Of a stretch of DNA of 64,000 nt, positions 42,020 to 49,657 are shown piece by piece. Under the pieces are notes generated by a model. The model made no database searches. It saw nothing but the letters and a program-made list of their open reading frames with translations, and was not told the DNA's origin. The number at the start of each line of letters is the position of its first letter. The first letter of the stretch is position 1. The stretch spans positions 3,151-67,150 of the forward strand of contig CAZWSX010000031.1 in assembly GCA_964636985.1 (NCBI GenBank), in the 5' to 3' direction. The stretch is from CAZWSX01 sp964636985. Lineage in GTDB: Bacteria > Planctomycetota > Planctomycetia > Pirellulales > Pirellulaceae. The position numbers were made by a program, and so were the translations under genes.

Positions 42020-43261
42020 CTACTTCGAGTCGCGGAGTACCGTTTCCAGGAGCGACATCACCAGTGCCTGCTCCATTTCGCCTGCCTTGAAACCGAACGG
42101 GCCGCGACCACTTTTGTAAGCCACCTTCCCTTGGCTGTCGATCACATACAGCCGGGCGGGCATGCCGCTATAGGTGCTGCCAACCGGGTCGTGAATTTCG
42201 TCGACGACAAGCGGCATCGACCATTTGAGCGTCGTCGCACACGTTTGCGCGACGGCTTTGCGCTCTTCGTAGTTGGTGGGTTGGGGGATATCGACGCCCA
42301 TCCGGGTATTCGATTCCATCTTCCAGCCGTCGCGCGGGTGAGCTTCGCGAACGTAGACGCCTAGGAAGTGCGCATCGTCTTTCCAAAGCTGGCACACTTC
42401 ATCGACGGCCGGGTACATACGGCGGAATGGCCCGCAGGTGAAGTTGCCGAACACGAGGACCGTCGGCTTGGTTCCATCAAAGCGATCGGCCAGGTGGATT
42501 TGCTCCGCGCCGTCCTGCGTTTGGAGGCGGAAGTCGGGCGCGGGCGAGTCGATCGCGGGGCCCTCCTGCAGCGAACCGATCTCGTTGCGGAACAACGCGC
42601 GAATCAGCATTTCGGGCGAGGGCGCATCGCCGTGCCCTGACGGCGGTCCACCACTGGGAGGGCCACCGGCTGGCGGACCGGCCATGGGAGGGCCGTCCGA
42701 GAGAACCAAGTCGCGCAGATCGCGTGCGGTGAACGAACCTTTGCCCAGGGAGAGGCGGTCAATGAAGACTTTCATCTCGTCGAGCGTTACCTTGCCGTCG
42801 GCTTTTTGATCGAGCATCGAGAAGATGCGATTAACGAGGCTCGCTTGTTGCACCCAGGGGTTGTTGTTCGACCAGTCGAGGTCGGTGGCTTCGATGACTC
42901 CATCGTGATTGCGATCGAGAATGGCGAACCACTCGGGCTGGCCGCGGAATTTGCGTCCATCAATGGCGCCGTCTTCGGGAACGCCGTGCGCTTTGGCGAG
43001 CCATGCGAATGTGTAGCGCGTTTTCGCCGGGCCGAACCAGCCTTCGCCGGGGCCCATCATCGATCCTTCGGCGATGGCCTTAAGCATCTGCACTGCTTCG
43101 GGCGACACTTCGCCGGCGTAAGCCTTTTGCAAGACGCTGGCCAGGGCCTTCAATTCGTTCGCAGTGGGCGGCATCGCCGCGGGCGGCTTTTGAGCGAACG
43201 CTTGAGACGAAAAAAAGACGATCGACATGAACGCGCAAAAGAAGAGAAGCACCGAGCGCAT
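42020..43261 (-). CDS. Exported EF-hand protein with an iodothyronine-deiodinase-like thioredoxin-fold domain
   Basis: 413 residues from ATG 43261 with GAGG eight bases upstream; a TTG at 43279 is unlikely. Signal peptide to about residue 23. Two EF-hand loops: DRNHDGVIEATDL (116-128) and DQKADGKVTLDEM (151-163). A Pro/Gly-rich linker spans about 190-212. The C-terminal domain has AIDSPAPDFRLQTQDG, then TVLVFGNFTCGPFRRM with Cys276 where deiodinases have selenocysteine, and VYVREAHPRDGWKME, the deiodinase-type EAH-DGW block. Later GMPARLYVID completes a thioredoxin fold. Deiodination is not implied; thiol-peroxidase or redoxin activity is more cautious. It leads the operon with the DUF1549/DUF1553 gene, 12 bases downstream. 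Confidence 0.85.
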   Translation of the reverse strand: MRSVLLFFCAFMSIVFFSSQAFAQKPPAAMPPTANELKALASVLQKAYAGEVSPEAVQMLKAIAEGSMMGPGEGWFGPAKTRYTFAWLAKAHGVPEDGAIDGRKFRGQPEWFAILDRNHDGVIEATDLDWSNNNPWVQQASLVNRIFSMLDQKADGKVTLDEMKVFIDRLSLGKGSFTARDLRDLVLSDGPPMAGPPAGGPPSGGPPSGHGDAPSPEMLIRALFRNEIGSLQEGPAIDSPAPDFRLQTQDGAEQIHLADRFDGTKPTVLVFGNFTCGPFRRMYPAVDEVCQLWKDDAHFLGVYVREAHPRDGWKMESNTRMGVDIPQPTNYEERKAVAQTCATTLKWSMPLVVDEIHDPVGSTYSGMPARLYVIDSQGKVAYKSGRGPFGFKAGEMEQALVMSLLETVLRDSK

Positions 43262-43602
43262 GATTGTGTCCTCATACAAGTGTCAAGAGACGCCACTCTA
43301 GTTTAGTCCATGGCACACCGCATGCGATGACACATTACTGGGGGGAATCACGCGCCGTAGGAGATGGTCGCGGCCACGCGGATTTTTCCGCGTGAACAAT
43401 GCGCAGGTTGATTCTGATGTTAGGTCGGAGCGGCTCTGGAAGGCTTGTCAAGGTGCGTTCAGGAAAAACCACGTCACTTGAAAAACTGCCTTTGGCCGAC
43501 TTGAACGCGCGGTCTATAATCAAGACGTCACGCATGAAGGAGGGGCAATCCTGCCCGGCAAACTGCGTGAAGAATTGCGTGCAGAATGAGGAACGCCTGA
43601 TC
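43262..43602. other. Divergent intergenic region
   Basis: About 340 bases between the minus-strand deiodinase-like gene and the plus-strand DUF2617 gene. An open frame continuous with the DUF2617 gene extends upstream to 43399, but its peptide has no family resemblance and is probably not translated. No repeat or terminator seen; promoters for both genes are expected here. Confidence 0.5.
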
Positions 43603-44139
43603 GTGCTTACGGTTCGCCCCAAAGTTACTGAGATGTCGCTGCAGCTCTTCGGACGAAGTGTCCACCCCGAGTTGTTTGTGACGCTTCAATCGCGGCGGAT
43701 CGAGCGGGGTGGTTACATCCTGCAAGTCGATATCACGAACGCAGGACACGTGATCGCGTTCCGTCACGAGTCGCTCACGTTGACCGAAGTGGCTTGTGCC
43801 TCCGGCCAACTATTGCCAACCGATCGCCGGTTGATGCTCTACCGGATTCGCGGCGAACGGAGCGACAAGATCGAGCACCGCGGGATCACGTATCAAACAA
43901 GCATTCAGCTGGAACCGGTGTCGCCGGAGTTGTTCGTGCTGTTCCAGCAAGAACTGGCTCGCGAAGGCGAACGCCAAGGGATGCTGCAGCGGTTCGATTC
44001 GAGCACGCGCGTGCCGACGGGTGCGATCAGCTATATCAACACCGAGACGCGGAACCGGACGGTCTTGATTCAGGCTTTCCACACGTTTCCGGACGAGTGC
44101 GCGATCGTGAAAAGCCAGTCGGTGTTCCGGCTGCCTTAG
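43603..44139 (+). CDS. DUF2617-like protein
   Basis: 178 residues from GTG 43603. Upstream GAGGAA is slightly far; an ATG at 43534 would add 23 residues that look unrelated to the family. The start LTVRPKVTEMSLQLFGRSVHPELFVTLQSRRIERGGYILQVDITNAGHVI matches, from memory, the DUF2617 family seen in planctomycetes and actinobacteria. The central RLMLYRIRGERSDKIEHRGITYQTSIQLEPVSPELF is rich in beta strands. No signal peptide or membrane segment, so cytoplasmic. Function is unknown. It is isolated, with a hairpin downstream. Confidence 0.7.
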   Translation: MLTVRPKVTEMSLQLFGRSVHPELFVTLQSRRIERGGYILQVDITNAGHVIAFRHESLTLTEVACASGQLLPTDRRLMLYRIRGERSDKIEHRGITYQTSIQLEPVSPELFVLFQQELAREGERQGMLQRFDSSTRVPTGAISYINTETRNRTVLIQAFHTFPDECAIVKSQSVFRLP

Positions 44140-44161
44140 AGGTAGCCTTCTTTTGGCTGAA

Positions 44162-44192
44162 GGCACACCGGCGTCTGCGGGACGCCAGTGCC
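44162..44192. repeat. Two-part GC-rich hairpin after the DUF2617 gene
   Basis: Outer arms GGCAC/GTGCC and inner arms GGCGTC/GACGCC with a TGCGG loop. It begins 22 bases after the stop codon but has no T run, so is not a standard terminator. It may be another dispersed repeat. Confidence 0.5.
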
Positions 44193-44332
44193 ACCCGACT
44201 AGGTGTCGCGTTTCTTTGGCGCGAAAGCGACCACTCGGATTTTGCTTGACGCGACCATCCCACCGTTTGAGACTGGGACCCTAAAGGTAGGTCGCTGAGA
44301 GCTTCTGTTGGGCCGCGGGAAGGGAACTTTCG

Positions 44333-45157
44333 ATGTGGCATCGGCTTCTGTTGATCCTGATGCACTATATCCCGTGGCTCAAACGCCGCATGTGGAAGGA
44401 TGTGTATCAGCGGTTTGCTGGATGCGACACCGCCGAGTGGCGTTTCATGAACTACGGCTATTGCCCGGCCGCTGACGATCCATCCCCACTCCAACTCGAA
44501 AGCAGCGACGAGCCCGAGCGATACGCGGCCCAGCTCTACCACAAGGTGGCGTCGGCGGTTCCCTTGAAAGGGAAAAAGGTTCTGGAGATTGGAAGCGGCC
44601 GTGGCGGCGGTGCTTCGTTCGTAGCCCGATATCACTCGCCCGCGAGCATGACGGGCCTCGATTACTCGGAGCGAGCCGTCGAGCTGTCGAACCGATTGCA
44701 CCACGTCGAGGGTCTTACCTTCGTCCAAGGTGACGCTGAGGCTCTTCCTTTTGAGTCTGACTCCTTCGATGCGGTGATCAATGTCGAATCGTCTCACTGC
44801 TATGGCTCGATGGAAAAGTTCCTCCAGGAGGTGCGCCGCGTCTTGCGGCCCGGCGGGCACTTTTCGTTCGTCGACGCACGCTGGCATGGTCATCGGATGG
44901 AGCTCCATTCCCAAATGCTCGCCAGCGAACTCATACTGATAGAACACGAGGAGATCACTCCTGGGGTGGTCGAATCGCTTCGCCGCGACAGTGATCGAAA
45001 GGCAGAACATGCCGAGTCGTACGTTGGGAAGTCGCTCAAACCTCTCTTGTCGCGGCTGTGGGGAGAGAAGGGCTCCGACATGTACGAGAGCTTTTGTAAC
45101 GGCACGATGATCTATGTGCGTTACCTGCTAAAGAAGCCCGCTAGACCTGCACCATAG
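44333..45157 (+). CDS. Class I SAM-dependent methyltransferase
   Basis: 274 residues from ATG 44333. Motif I is VLEIGSGRGGGASF (about 83-96), with the acidic ribose-binding residue in MTGLDYSE (about 105-112), motif II-type GDAEALPFESDSFDAVINVESS and the post-motif LRPGGHF. An N-terminal helix (MWHRLLLILMHYIPWLKR) and the FMNYGYCP segment recall phthiotriol/sterol-type C- or O-methyltransferases acting on hydrophobic substrates, but the substrate cannot be set from sequence. Its last 17 bases overlap those of the convergent GNAT gene. Confidence 0.85.
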   Translation: MWHRLLLILMHYIPWLKRRMWKDVYQRFAGCDTAEWRFMNYGYCPAADDPSPLQLESSDEPERYAAQLYHKVASAVPLKGKKVLEIGSGRGGGASFVARYHSPASMTGLDYSERAVELSNRLHHVEGLTFVQGDAEALPFESDSFDAVINVESSHCYGSMEKFLQEVRRVLRPGGHFSFVDARWHGHRMELHSQMLASELILIEHEEITPGVVESLRRDSDRKAEHAESYVGKSLKPLLSRLWGEKGSDMYESFCNGTMIYVRYLLKKPARPAP

Positions 45158-45644
45158 GCCGCGTCATCACCACGCTCAGATAGTTTGTGAACGGCCGATG
45201 GTCGTGTTCGCCGGTGATCTGGTAGCCCCAGCGGCGATACATTTCGATCAAGTCGATCGCCGGCAAAGCCGTATCGAGAGCCATGGTCTGTCCACCCTGA
45301 GCCGCGGCGTGCGCGATGGCTGCGTCGTGCAGTTTTCGCCCGATTCCTTTGTTCTGTTGGTCGGGTGGCACGGCAAATTGGCAAATGTTCCAAATGCCAG
45401 GGGTCCGGTAGAGCGGCACGTCTCGCTCGGCATTCGGCGAGCGAACTGTGATTGTCCCTACGATTTCTTCGCCGAGCAGCGCCAACAAGCCGTGGCCTGA
45501 TTGAAACCTTGCAGCCGTATCGTCCACCGTTTGGTGCGTGCCCCAGTAGCGTAAGTTGTCCGCTTTTCGCGAGGCGTACGCGGCGTGGATCAAGGCCGTG
45601 ATGACGGCCAGATCGTCGGTCGGTAACAACGATCGAATGATCAT
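45141..45644 (-). CDS. GNAT-family N-acetyltransferase
   Basis: 167 residues from ATG 45644 (MIIRSLLPTDD); an upstream in-frame start at 45686 would overlap the zinc-ribbon gene. The GNAT pattern is seen: RSLLPTDDLAVITALIHAAY at the N-terminus, GTITVRSP strand, then motif A FAVPPDQQNKGIGRKLHDAAIAHA with the Q-x-x-G-I-G acetyl-CoA-binding loop, and the closing MYRRWGYQITGEHDH. The acceptor is unknown. Four bases separate it from the upstream zinc-ribbon gene, so they are likely co-transcribed with queC further upstream. The 3' end overlaps the methyltransferase gene on the opposite strand. Confidence 0.85.
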   Translation of the reverse strand: MIIRSLLPTDDLAVITALIHAAYASRKADNLRYWGTHQTVDDTAARFQSGHGLLALLGEEIVGTITVRSPNAERDVPLYRTPGIWNICQFAVPPDQQNKGIGRKLHDAAIAHAAAQGGQTMALDTALPAIDLIEMYRRWGYQITGEHDHRPFTNYLSVVMTRPMVQV

Positions 45645-45648
45645 CGAG

Positions 45649-45921
45649 TCACTCACGAGCGTTATTTGTGACAAACAATACCTCAACGGCCAACCAAAAC
45701 AGCGTGACGAACAACAATACGAGGACGGTGACCGTCACCCACCAGGCCCTCGGGCGCGGCGGGGCATCTTCGAGCGAGATGTACTGCGCGCAATAGGGGC
45801 ATTGCTGCGAATCGGCGTGGACCTCTTTGTGGCAATACGGACAAGGAAGCGTGTCATCTTCGTTGAAGGCGTCGGTGTCTGACTCGCCGCCGATCCAGTG
45901 TTCTTCGTCTTTGTAAGGCAT
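45649..45921 (-). CDS. Small zinc-ribbon membrane protein
   Basis: 90 residues from ATG 45921, with GGAAGA upstream. It has an acidic N-terminus (MPYKDEEHWIGGESDTDAFNEDD), then two CPYC knuckles (CPYCHKEVHADSQQCPYC) forming a zinc-ribbon-like module, and one C-terminal membrane helix (WWVTVTVLVLLFVTLFWLAVEVLF). The ribbon probably lies in the cytoplasm. Function not recognised. It sits between queC and the GNAT gene on the same strand with short spacing (32 and 4 bases), pointing to a three-gene operon. Confidence 0.75.
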   Translation of the reverse strand: MPYKDEEHWIGGESDTDAFNEDDTLPCPYCHKEVHADSQQCPYCAQYISLEDAPPRPRAWWVTVTVLVLLFVTLFWLAVEVLFVTNNARE

Positions 45922-45953
45922 CGATCTTCCAACGTACTGAAGTTTCGACGCCG

Positions 45954-46616
45954 TTATGCAGCGTACATGGTGGGATCGGTTACGGCGGCACGCTGGAAGG
46001 CTTCGCGGCGTTCGGTGCAGGCACCGCAACGGCCGCAATGCTTCTCACCCCCTTCGTAGCACGTCCAGGTGCTGGCGAAATCGACGCCTAGCTCGCGACC
46101 GCGGGCGACGATCTGTCCCTTGTCCATCAATAATAGCGGGCAATAGAGCTCGATCTGGCTCCAATCGGCGAGCGCGAGCGCATGTCGCATGGCGTCGACG
46201 AAGGCAGGACGGCAATCGGGATAGATCGCGTGGTCCCCTTGATGCGCGCCATAAGCCACACGCTGGCACTTGCGGCTGATCGCCCACGCGGCGGCGACTG
46301 CCAGGAAAAGCATGTTGCGATTGGGGACGACCGTGAGCTTCATCGATTCCTCGGCGTAGTGGCCGTGAGGAACGGCGATCTCGGGACTGGTCAAGCTGGA
46401 ACCAGCCAACAGCGGCGTGAGGCTCGACAGATCCACCAATCTCCATTCCAGACCGAGCCGAGCAGCCGTTGCCTTGGCAGCTTCAATCTCGCGCCGGTGC
46501 CGCTGGCCGTAGTCGATGGTCAGCGCGAGCACCTCGTCTCCTTCCGCCAGCAGTTGGTGGAGCATGGTGGTGGAGTCGAGTCCGCCCGAATAGATGGCGA
46601 CAGTCTTGTGTGGCAT
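45954..46616 (-). CDS. queC: 7-cyano-7-deazaguanine synthase QueC
   Basis: 220 residues, close to the usual family length. The PP-loop SGGLDSTT is at residues 10-17 and IDYGQRHRREI follows, typical of QueC. TVVPNRNMLFLAVAAAWA and YGAHQGDHAIYPDCRPAFVDA are family blocks. The C-terminal zinc site TCYEGGEKHCGRCGAC carries four Cys. The enzyme converts 7-carboxy-7-deazaguanine to preQ0 with ATP and ammonia, in queuosine synthesis. No other queuosine genes are in the window and no preQ1 riboswitch is obvious upstream. It starts a likely operon with the zinc-ribbon and GNAT genes. Confidence 0.96.
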   Translation of the reverse strand: MPHKTVAIYSGGLDSTTMLHQLLAEGDEVLALTIDYGQRHRREIEAAKATAARLGLEWRLVDLSSLTPLLAGSSLTSPEIAVPHGHYAEESMKLTVVPNRNMLFLAVAAAWAISRKCQRVAYGAHQGDHAIYPDCRPAFVDAMRHALALADWSQIELYCPLLLMDKGQIVARGRELGVDFASTWTCYEGGEKHCGRCGACTERREAFQRAAVTDPTMYAA

Positions 46617-47062
46617 CGACGCGTGTCAGTTTGAGTGGATCGTTCTCGGACTTGGCTAGCTGCGCTGGCTGGCCTCTTGAGTCTTCGAATTTTACACACT
46701 CCTCCTATTTTCGCGTGGCCTACGGTTGCTTCTGGCAGTGCCAGTGCCGTGGAGGCCTGTTTTTGCGAGGAATTGGGAGGTCTGCTGCCTCTAGCGAGCG
46801 GCGCGACGTTGGTGAGTTGGCACAGTGAAGTGAGACGCCGCAAACTTTTTGGGTTGTTCCGAAAATGCTGTTCGCAAAGGGTCTATCAATTCGATCTCGA
46901 TCTACGGATGCCGAAGGTCGCATTCAAGGTTTGCCTTGGAGTCGCGATTACAAGCCAACCAGGGGATAGCACGGTTTAATCGGCAGCCACCGTGCAACGC
47001 AAAGTTTTCGTGCGTTGGTCGACTCAGCCATCGGCCTTCGCCAATCCAGGGAAGGATTAGTC
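46617..47062. other. Divergent intergenic region
   Basis: About 445 bases between queC and the Cys-rich secreted-protein gene. A possible 5'-leader hairpin with arms CAACGCA/TGCGTTG lies at 46995-47017, about 45 bases before the downstream start. I see no tRNA or riboswitch. Open frames in the gap have no ribosome-binding site or recognisable motif. Confidence 0.45.
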
Positions 47063-47740
47063 ATGAATTTCAGAACTCTTGCCTTCGCGGCCAGCTTTTG
47101 TGTTGCTGTGGCCTCGTTGGCTTCGGCCCAACATTGCGATAGCTGTCACAAAGGCCACGCCCTGTGGCAAGGATACTGCGACCAGCACCATGGATGCGGT
47201 TGCGACGCGTGCTGCGATCCGTGCTGCACGCACCGCTACGGCTTGCTGCGTGGCATCGGCCGCGTTGTGGTCGGGGCGGTTCGCGTTGTCGACAACTTGA
47301 TTCCCCGTCCGTGTGTCCATTGTGCTTGCCAACCTGCCTGCGACACGTGCCATTCGGGCGGCGGGTGCTGCGATAGCTGCGGTGGTGGCGGCGGTTACAG
47401 CGATGGTGCCATCATCGAAAGCGGCAGCGTGCCGGTCCAAGACGACGTGCTGCCCACGCCGGCCGAAGCCCGTTCGATCCGCAAGACGAAATCGGTAATC
47501 AGCAGCGCTCGCAAGAAAACGGCCCCCACACCTGCTCGCTTGCCGCGTCAAGTTTCGGCCAAGGCCACCGTTGAGACCGAAGCCGGCATCGCGCTGGCCG
47601 ACTATGAAGAAGAAGCCGCTGACGAAGTGCCGACCCTTGCCGCAACTCCTAAAGCCAAGCCAGCCGCCTCGAAGGCAACCTCGACTGCCAAGAGCAAGTC
47701 GGGATCGGCCAAGAACGTTCCGGTGAATCCGCTTCGCTAG
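47063..47740 (+). CDS. Cys-rich secreted protein, function unknown
   Basis: 225 residues from ATG 47063, preceded by AGGGAAGGA; an in-frame TTG at 47015 is unlikely. Signal peptide MNFRTLAFAASFCVAVASLASAQ. The mature N-terminus is very rich in Cys and His (CDSCHKGHALWQGYCDQHHG, CDACCDPCCTHRYG, CVHCACQPACDTCH, CCDSCGGGGG). One CDSCH and one CDTCH fit the c-haem CXXCH pattern, but the density of other Cys also fits metal binding or disulphides. The C-terminal half is basic and low-complexity, rich in Ala, Lys, Thr and Ser. A terminator follows. No family recognised. Confidence 0.75.
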   Translation: MNFRTLAFAASFCVAVASLASAQHCDSCHKGHALWQGYCDQHHGCGCDACCDPCCTHRYGLLRGIGRVVVGAVRVVDNLIPRPCVHCACQPACDTCHSGGGCCDSCGGGGGYSDGAIIESGSVPVQDDVLPTPAEARSIRKTKSVISSARKKTAPTPARLPRQVSAKATVETEAGIALADYEEEAADEVPTLAATPKAKPAASKATSTAKSKSGSAKNVPVNPLR

Positions 47741-47795
47741 TCAGGGAACCGACCAACCTAGAACAAGCACGCAGACGGTTTCCGTCCCCTGGCTG

Positions 47796-47833
47796 CCCGA
47801 CGGGCGTTGGCAACGACGTCCGTCGGGTTTTTT
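47796..47833 (+). terminator. Rho-independent terminator between convergent genes
   Basis: CCCGACGG/CCGTCGGG core, extended inwards by a G-T pair and CGT/ACG, then TTTTTT. It lies 55 bases after the stop of the Cys-rich protein gene and ahead of the end of the convergent anti-sigma-like gene. Confidence 0.9.
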
Positions 47834-47842
47834 GTTGGCCAG

Positions 47843-48811
47843 CTATTCTTTGTTGGACGGATTCGAACTGCCGTCTCGCAATTGCAGTTGATGCATCGGC
47901 GAGTAGAAGTCTTCCACTTGCGCCTTTTCTTCGATCAGCGTGATGGTCGCTTGCCACTGATCGATCACCGCGGCGCGGCTCGCCTTGGTGAGAACGATTT
48001 GGCGAACAGCGCCGCTCCAGCGTTCGCCCCATAGTTCGATGCGCTCCACCGGCGGTTTGGCGGGCGGGTTTTCTTTGAGGCTCTCCGGATCGAGCGTCGC
48101 CACCACGTGATACAAACGCGGGCCGTTGGGCTCGATCGATTCGTTGTCGACTCGCTCCAACTTGTAGTGGTTCTTAATCCGCCTCAAGATGGTGGCAATT
48201 TCAAGATAGGGCATGTCTTCGGCATCCATGTCGACCTGCCTCATCATGGGATGGTTCGCTCCCGTGGTGTTGATCGCGGGGCCATACGGGCCCAGGAACC
48301 AACGCTGATCTCCTTCTCGCCCGACGCGGAACGTTCCGGCCCATGGCCCGGTGATGGAGAAGACCATGTGGTCGCCGCCTCGCACCCATAACTGGGCATC
48401 TTTGCGAATGCCCACGGAGCCGCGGCTCTCGATGACCACTTTGTAATGGCGATCGATCGGCGCCTGCGAGAGGTGAATGGCGAGGTCGACAATGGCCTCG
48501 GCGCTGGCGGTGGAGCTTTGCCACCAGACCAGGCCAATGCCCGCAAGGAGCAGCGCGGCGATGGAGGGCATCCACCAGCGCGAACTGGCCGACGCGGCGA
48601 TGCGCTTACGATCGGTTTTGGCGGGTTGGTGTTCGGCGCGAGCGTCGTGTACGAGCGTTTCGTCGGTTACGTTTTCGATTTGTTGCATGGTTTTGGCAAT
48701 CGCGCGATCGATCGACGGCTTCGATCTCCCGTGCCAGTGGTTCAGCAAGGCGTCGAGCCACTGCATGGCCGGTTCATCAATCGGATCGGTGTTGTTGTTG
48801 GTTGTGTTCAT
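47843..48811 (-). CDS. Membrane protein coupled to the ECF sigma factor, probable anti-sigma partner
   Basis: 322 residues from ATG 48811, overlapping the sigma gene's stop by four bases (ATGA). The first 75 residues are hydrophilic (AMQWLDALLNHWHGRSKPSIDRAIAKTMQQIENV), then a single membrane helix (MPSIAALLLAGIGLVWW). The larger C-terminal portion is periplasmic, beta-rich and begins EAIVDLAIHLSQAPIDRHYKVVIESRG. That outer domain resembles sigma-linked lipoprotein-sensor folds (LolA/RseB-type) in pattern only. No zinc-binding HXXXCXXC of classical anti-sigma factors was seen. The role as regulator of the sigma factor is inferred from coupling and topology. Confidence 0.75.
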   Translation of the reverse strand: MNTTNNNTDPIDEPAMQWLDALLNHWHGRSKPSIDRAIAKTMQQIENVTDETLVHDARAEHQPAKTDRKRIAASASSRWWMPSIAALLLAGIGLVWWQSSTASAEAIVDLAIHLSQAPIDRHYKVVIESRGSVGIRKDAQLWVRGGDHMVFSITGPWAGTFRVGREGDQRWFLGPYGPAINTTGANHPMMRQVDMDAEDMPYLEIATILRRIKNHYKLERVDNESIEPNGPRLYHVVATLDPESLKENPPAKPPVERIELWGERWSGAVRQIVLTKASRAAVIDQWQATITLIEEKAQVEDFYSPMHQLQLRDGSSNPSNKE

Positions 48812-49347
48812 TGGGCGTCTCCGATCGCGGGCAGTTTGCCGGTGAGGCATTCCAGCAACATGGTCCTGGCCCGGTGCAGCCGCTTTTTAACGGCTTCCAG
48901 GTTTTGGCTCAGTTGCTCGCTGATCTGCTGGGGCCACAAGTCGTCGCGGTAACGTAGGTCGATTACTTGCCGGTAGGCCTCGGGCAACGCGCTCACGCAG
49001 TCGCCGAGGGCCGATAGTTTTTCTTCGAACGTGTCGCCGCTAAGTCGTTGCAATCCGGCCATGCGATGGTCGATCACTTCGAGTGCCGACGCATCGACCG
49101 GCTGCGGAGCCGTTTTGTTCTTGCGATACCAAACGAGCACGACGTTGCGGGCGATGCCGCGCAGCCAAGGCGCCATCGGACGCTCTCGATCGAAGCGATC
49201 GAGACTCTTCCAAGCGGAAACCATCGTCTCTTGAAACAAGTCTTCCGCCGTTGAGGGATCGCGAACGGCCGCGCGCAGATACGCCATCAGCATGCCGGCG
49301 TGCTCTCGCACAAGAAGTTCGAAGATGCTTTTCGCGTCGAGTGTCAT
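48808..49347 (-). CDS. ECF-type RNA polymerase sigma factor
   Basis: 179 residues from ATG 49347; an in-frame start at 49389 lies beyond an inverted repeat and is less likely. Region 2 is visible: SIFELLVREHAGMLMAYLRAAVRDPSTAEDLFQETMVSAWKSLDRFD followed by PWLRGIARNVVLVWYRK. Region 4 follows: LPEAYRQVIDLRYRDDLWPQQISEQLSQNLEAVKKRLHRARTMLLECL. Length and lack of region 3 fit the ECF class. The start is preceded by AGGCGA. It is translationally coupled to a membrane protein, the usual sigma/anti-sigma pattern. A perfect inverted repeat 20-34 bases upstream may control it. Confidence 0.93.
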   Translation of the reverse strand: MTLDAKSIFELLVREHAGMLMAYLRAAVRDPSTAEDLFQETMVSAWKSLDRFDRERPMAPWLRGIARNVVLVWYRKNKTAPQPVDASALEVIDHRMAGLQRLSGDTFEEKLSALGDCVSALPEAYRQVIDLRYRDDLWPQQISEQLSQNLEAVKKRLHRARTMLLECLTGKLPAIGDAQ

Positions 49348-49657
49348 AGATCGCCTGAGAATGACCTCACCTATAAGGTGAATTAGCACCCCTCTACGAA
49401 TCGAGGACGAGAAAACGGAGGTTGGACCTGCATTTTGCCAAGTTTTCCCAGGAATTCGGATTTAGGCTGATTTTGTGTCCTCGATCAGACGGCGCCCGAC
49501 AACGTCTTCATGTTGCGATTACGAGACAGCAATTGGCGGCCTTCTTGGTTTCCTTTACCGGCTGTTATCGCTCTTAGGATAGGCCATGAGCGCAAGGGAA
49601 TCGCGTATCTTAAGGGCAGTATTTGTTTGGAGATGGAGCTTGTTTCAAAGTAGTACC
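49348..49657. other. Divergent intergenic region upstream of the sigma factor
   Basis: About 310 bases between the sigma gene and the plus-strand cytochrome/monooxygenase-like gene. Besides the inverted repeat at 49367-49381 I see no repeat or RNA gene. An in-frame start at 49586 for the plus-strand gene is less likely than 49658. Confidence 0.5.
49367..49381. promoter_or_regulatory. Inverted repeat upstream of the ECF sigma gene
   Basis: TCACCT/AGGTGA separated by ATA, 20 bases upstream of the sigma start codon. Perfect dyad symmetry suggests an operator or an RNA hairpin near the ribosome-binding site. Confidence 0.45.

Noticed and set aside
46617..46700. preQ1 riboswitch upstream of queC
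   Set aside because: No compact H-type pseudoknot with an A-rich tail is visible in the short leader.
46635..46979. Possible 114-residue gene in the gap after queC
   Set aside because: No ribosome-binding site, no recognisable domain, and composition unlike neighbouring genes.
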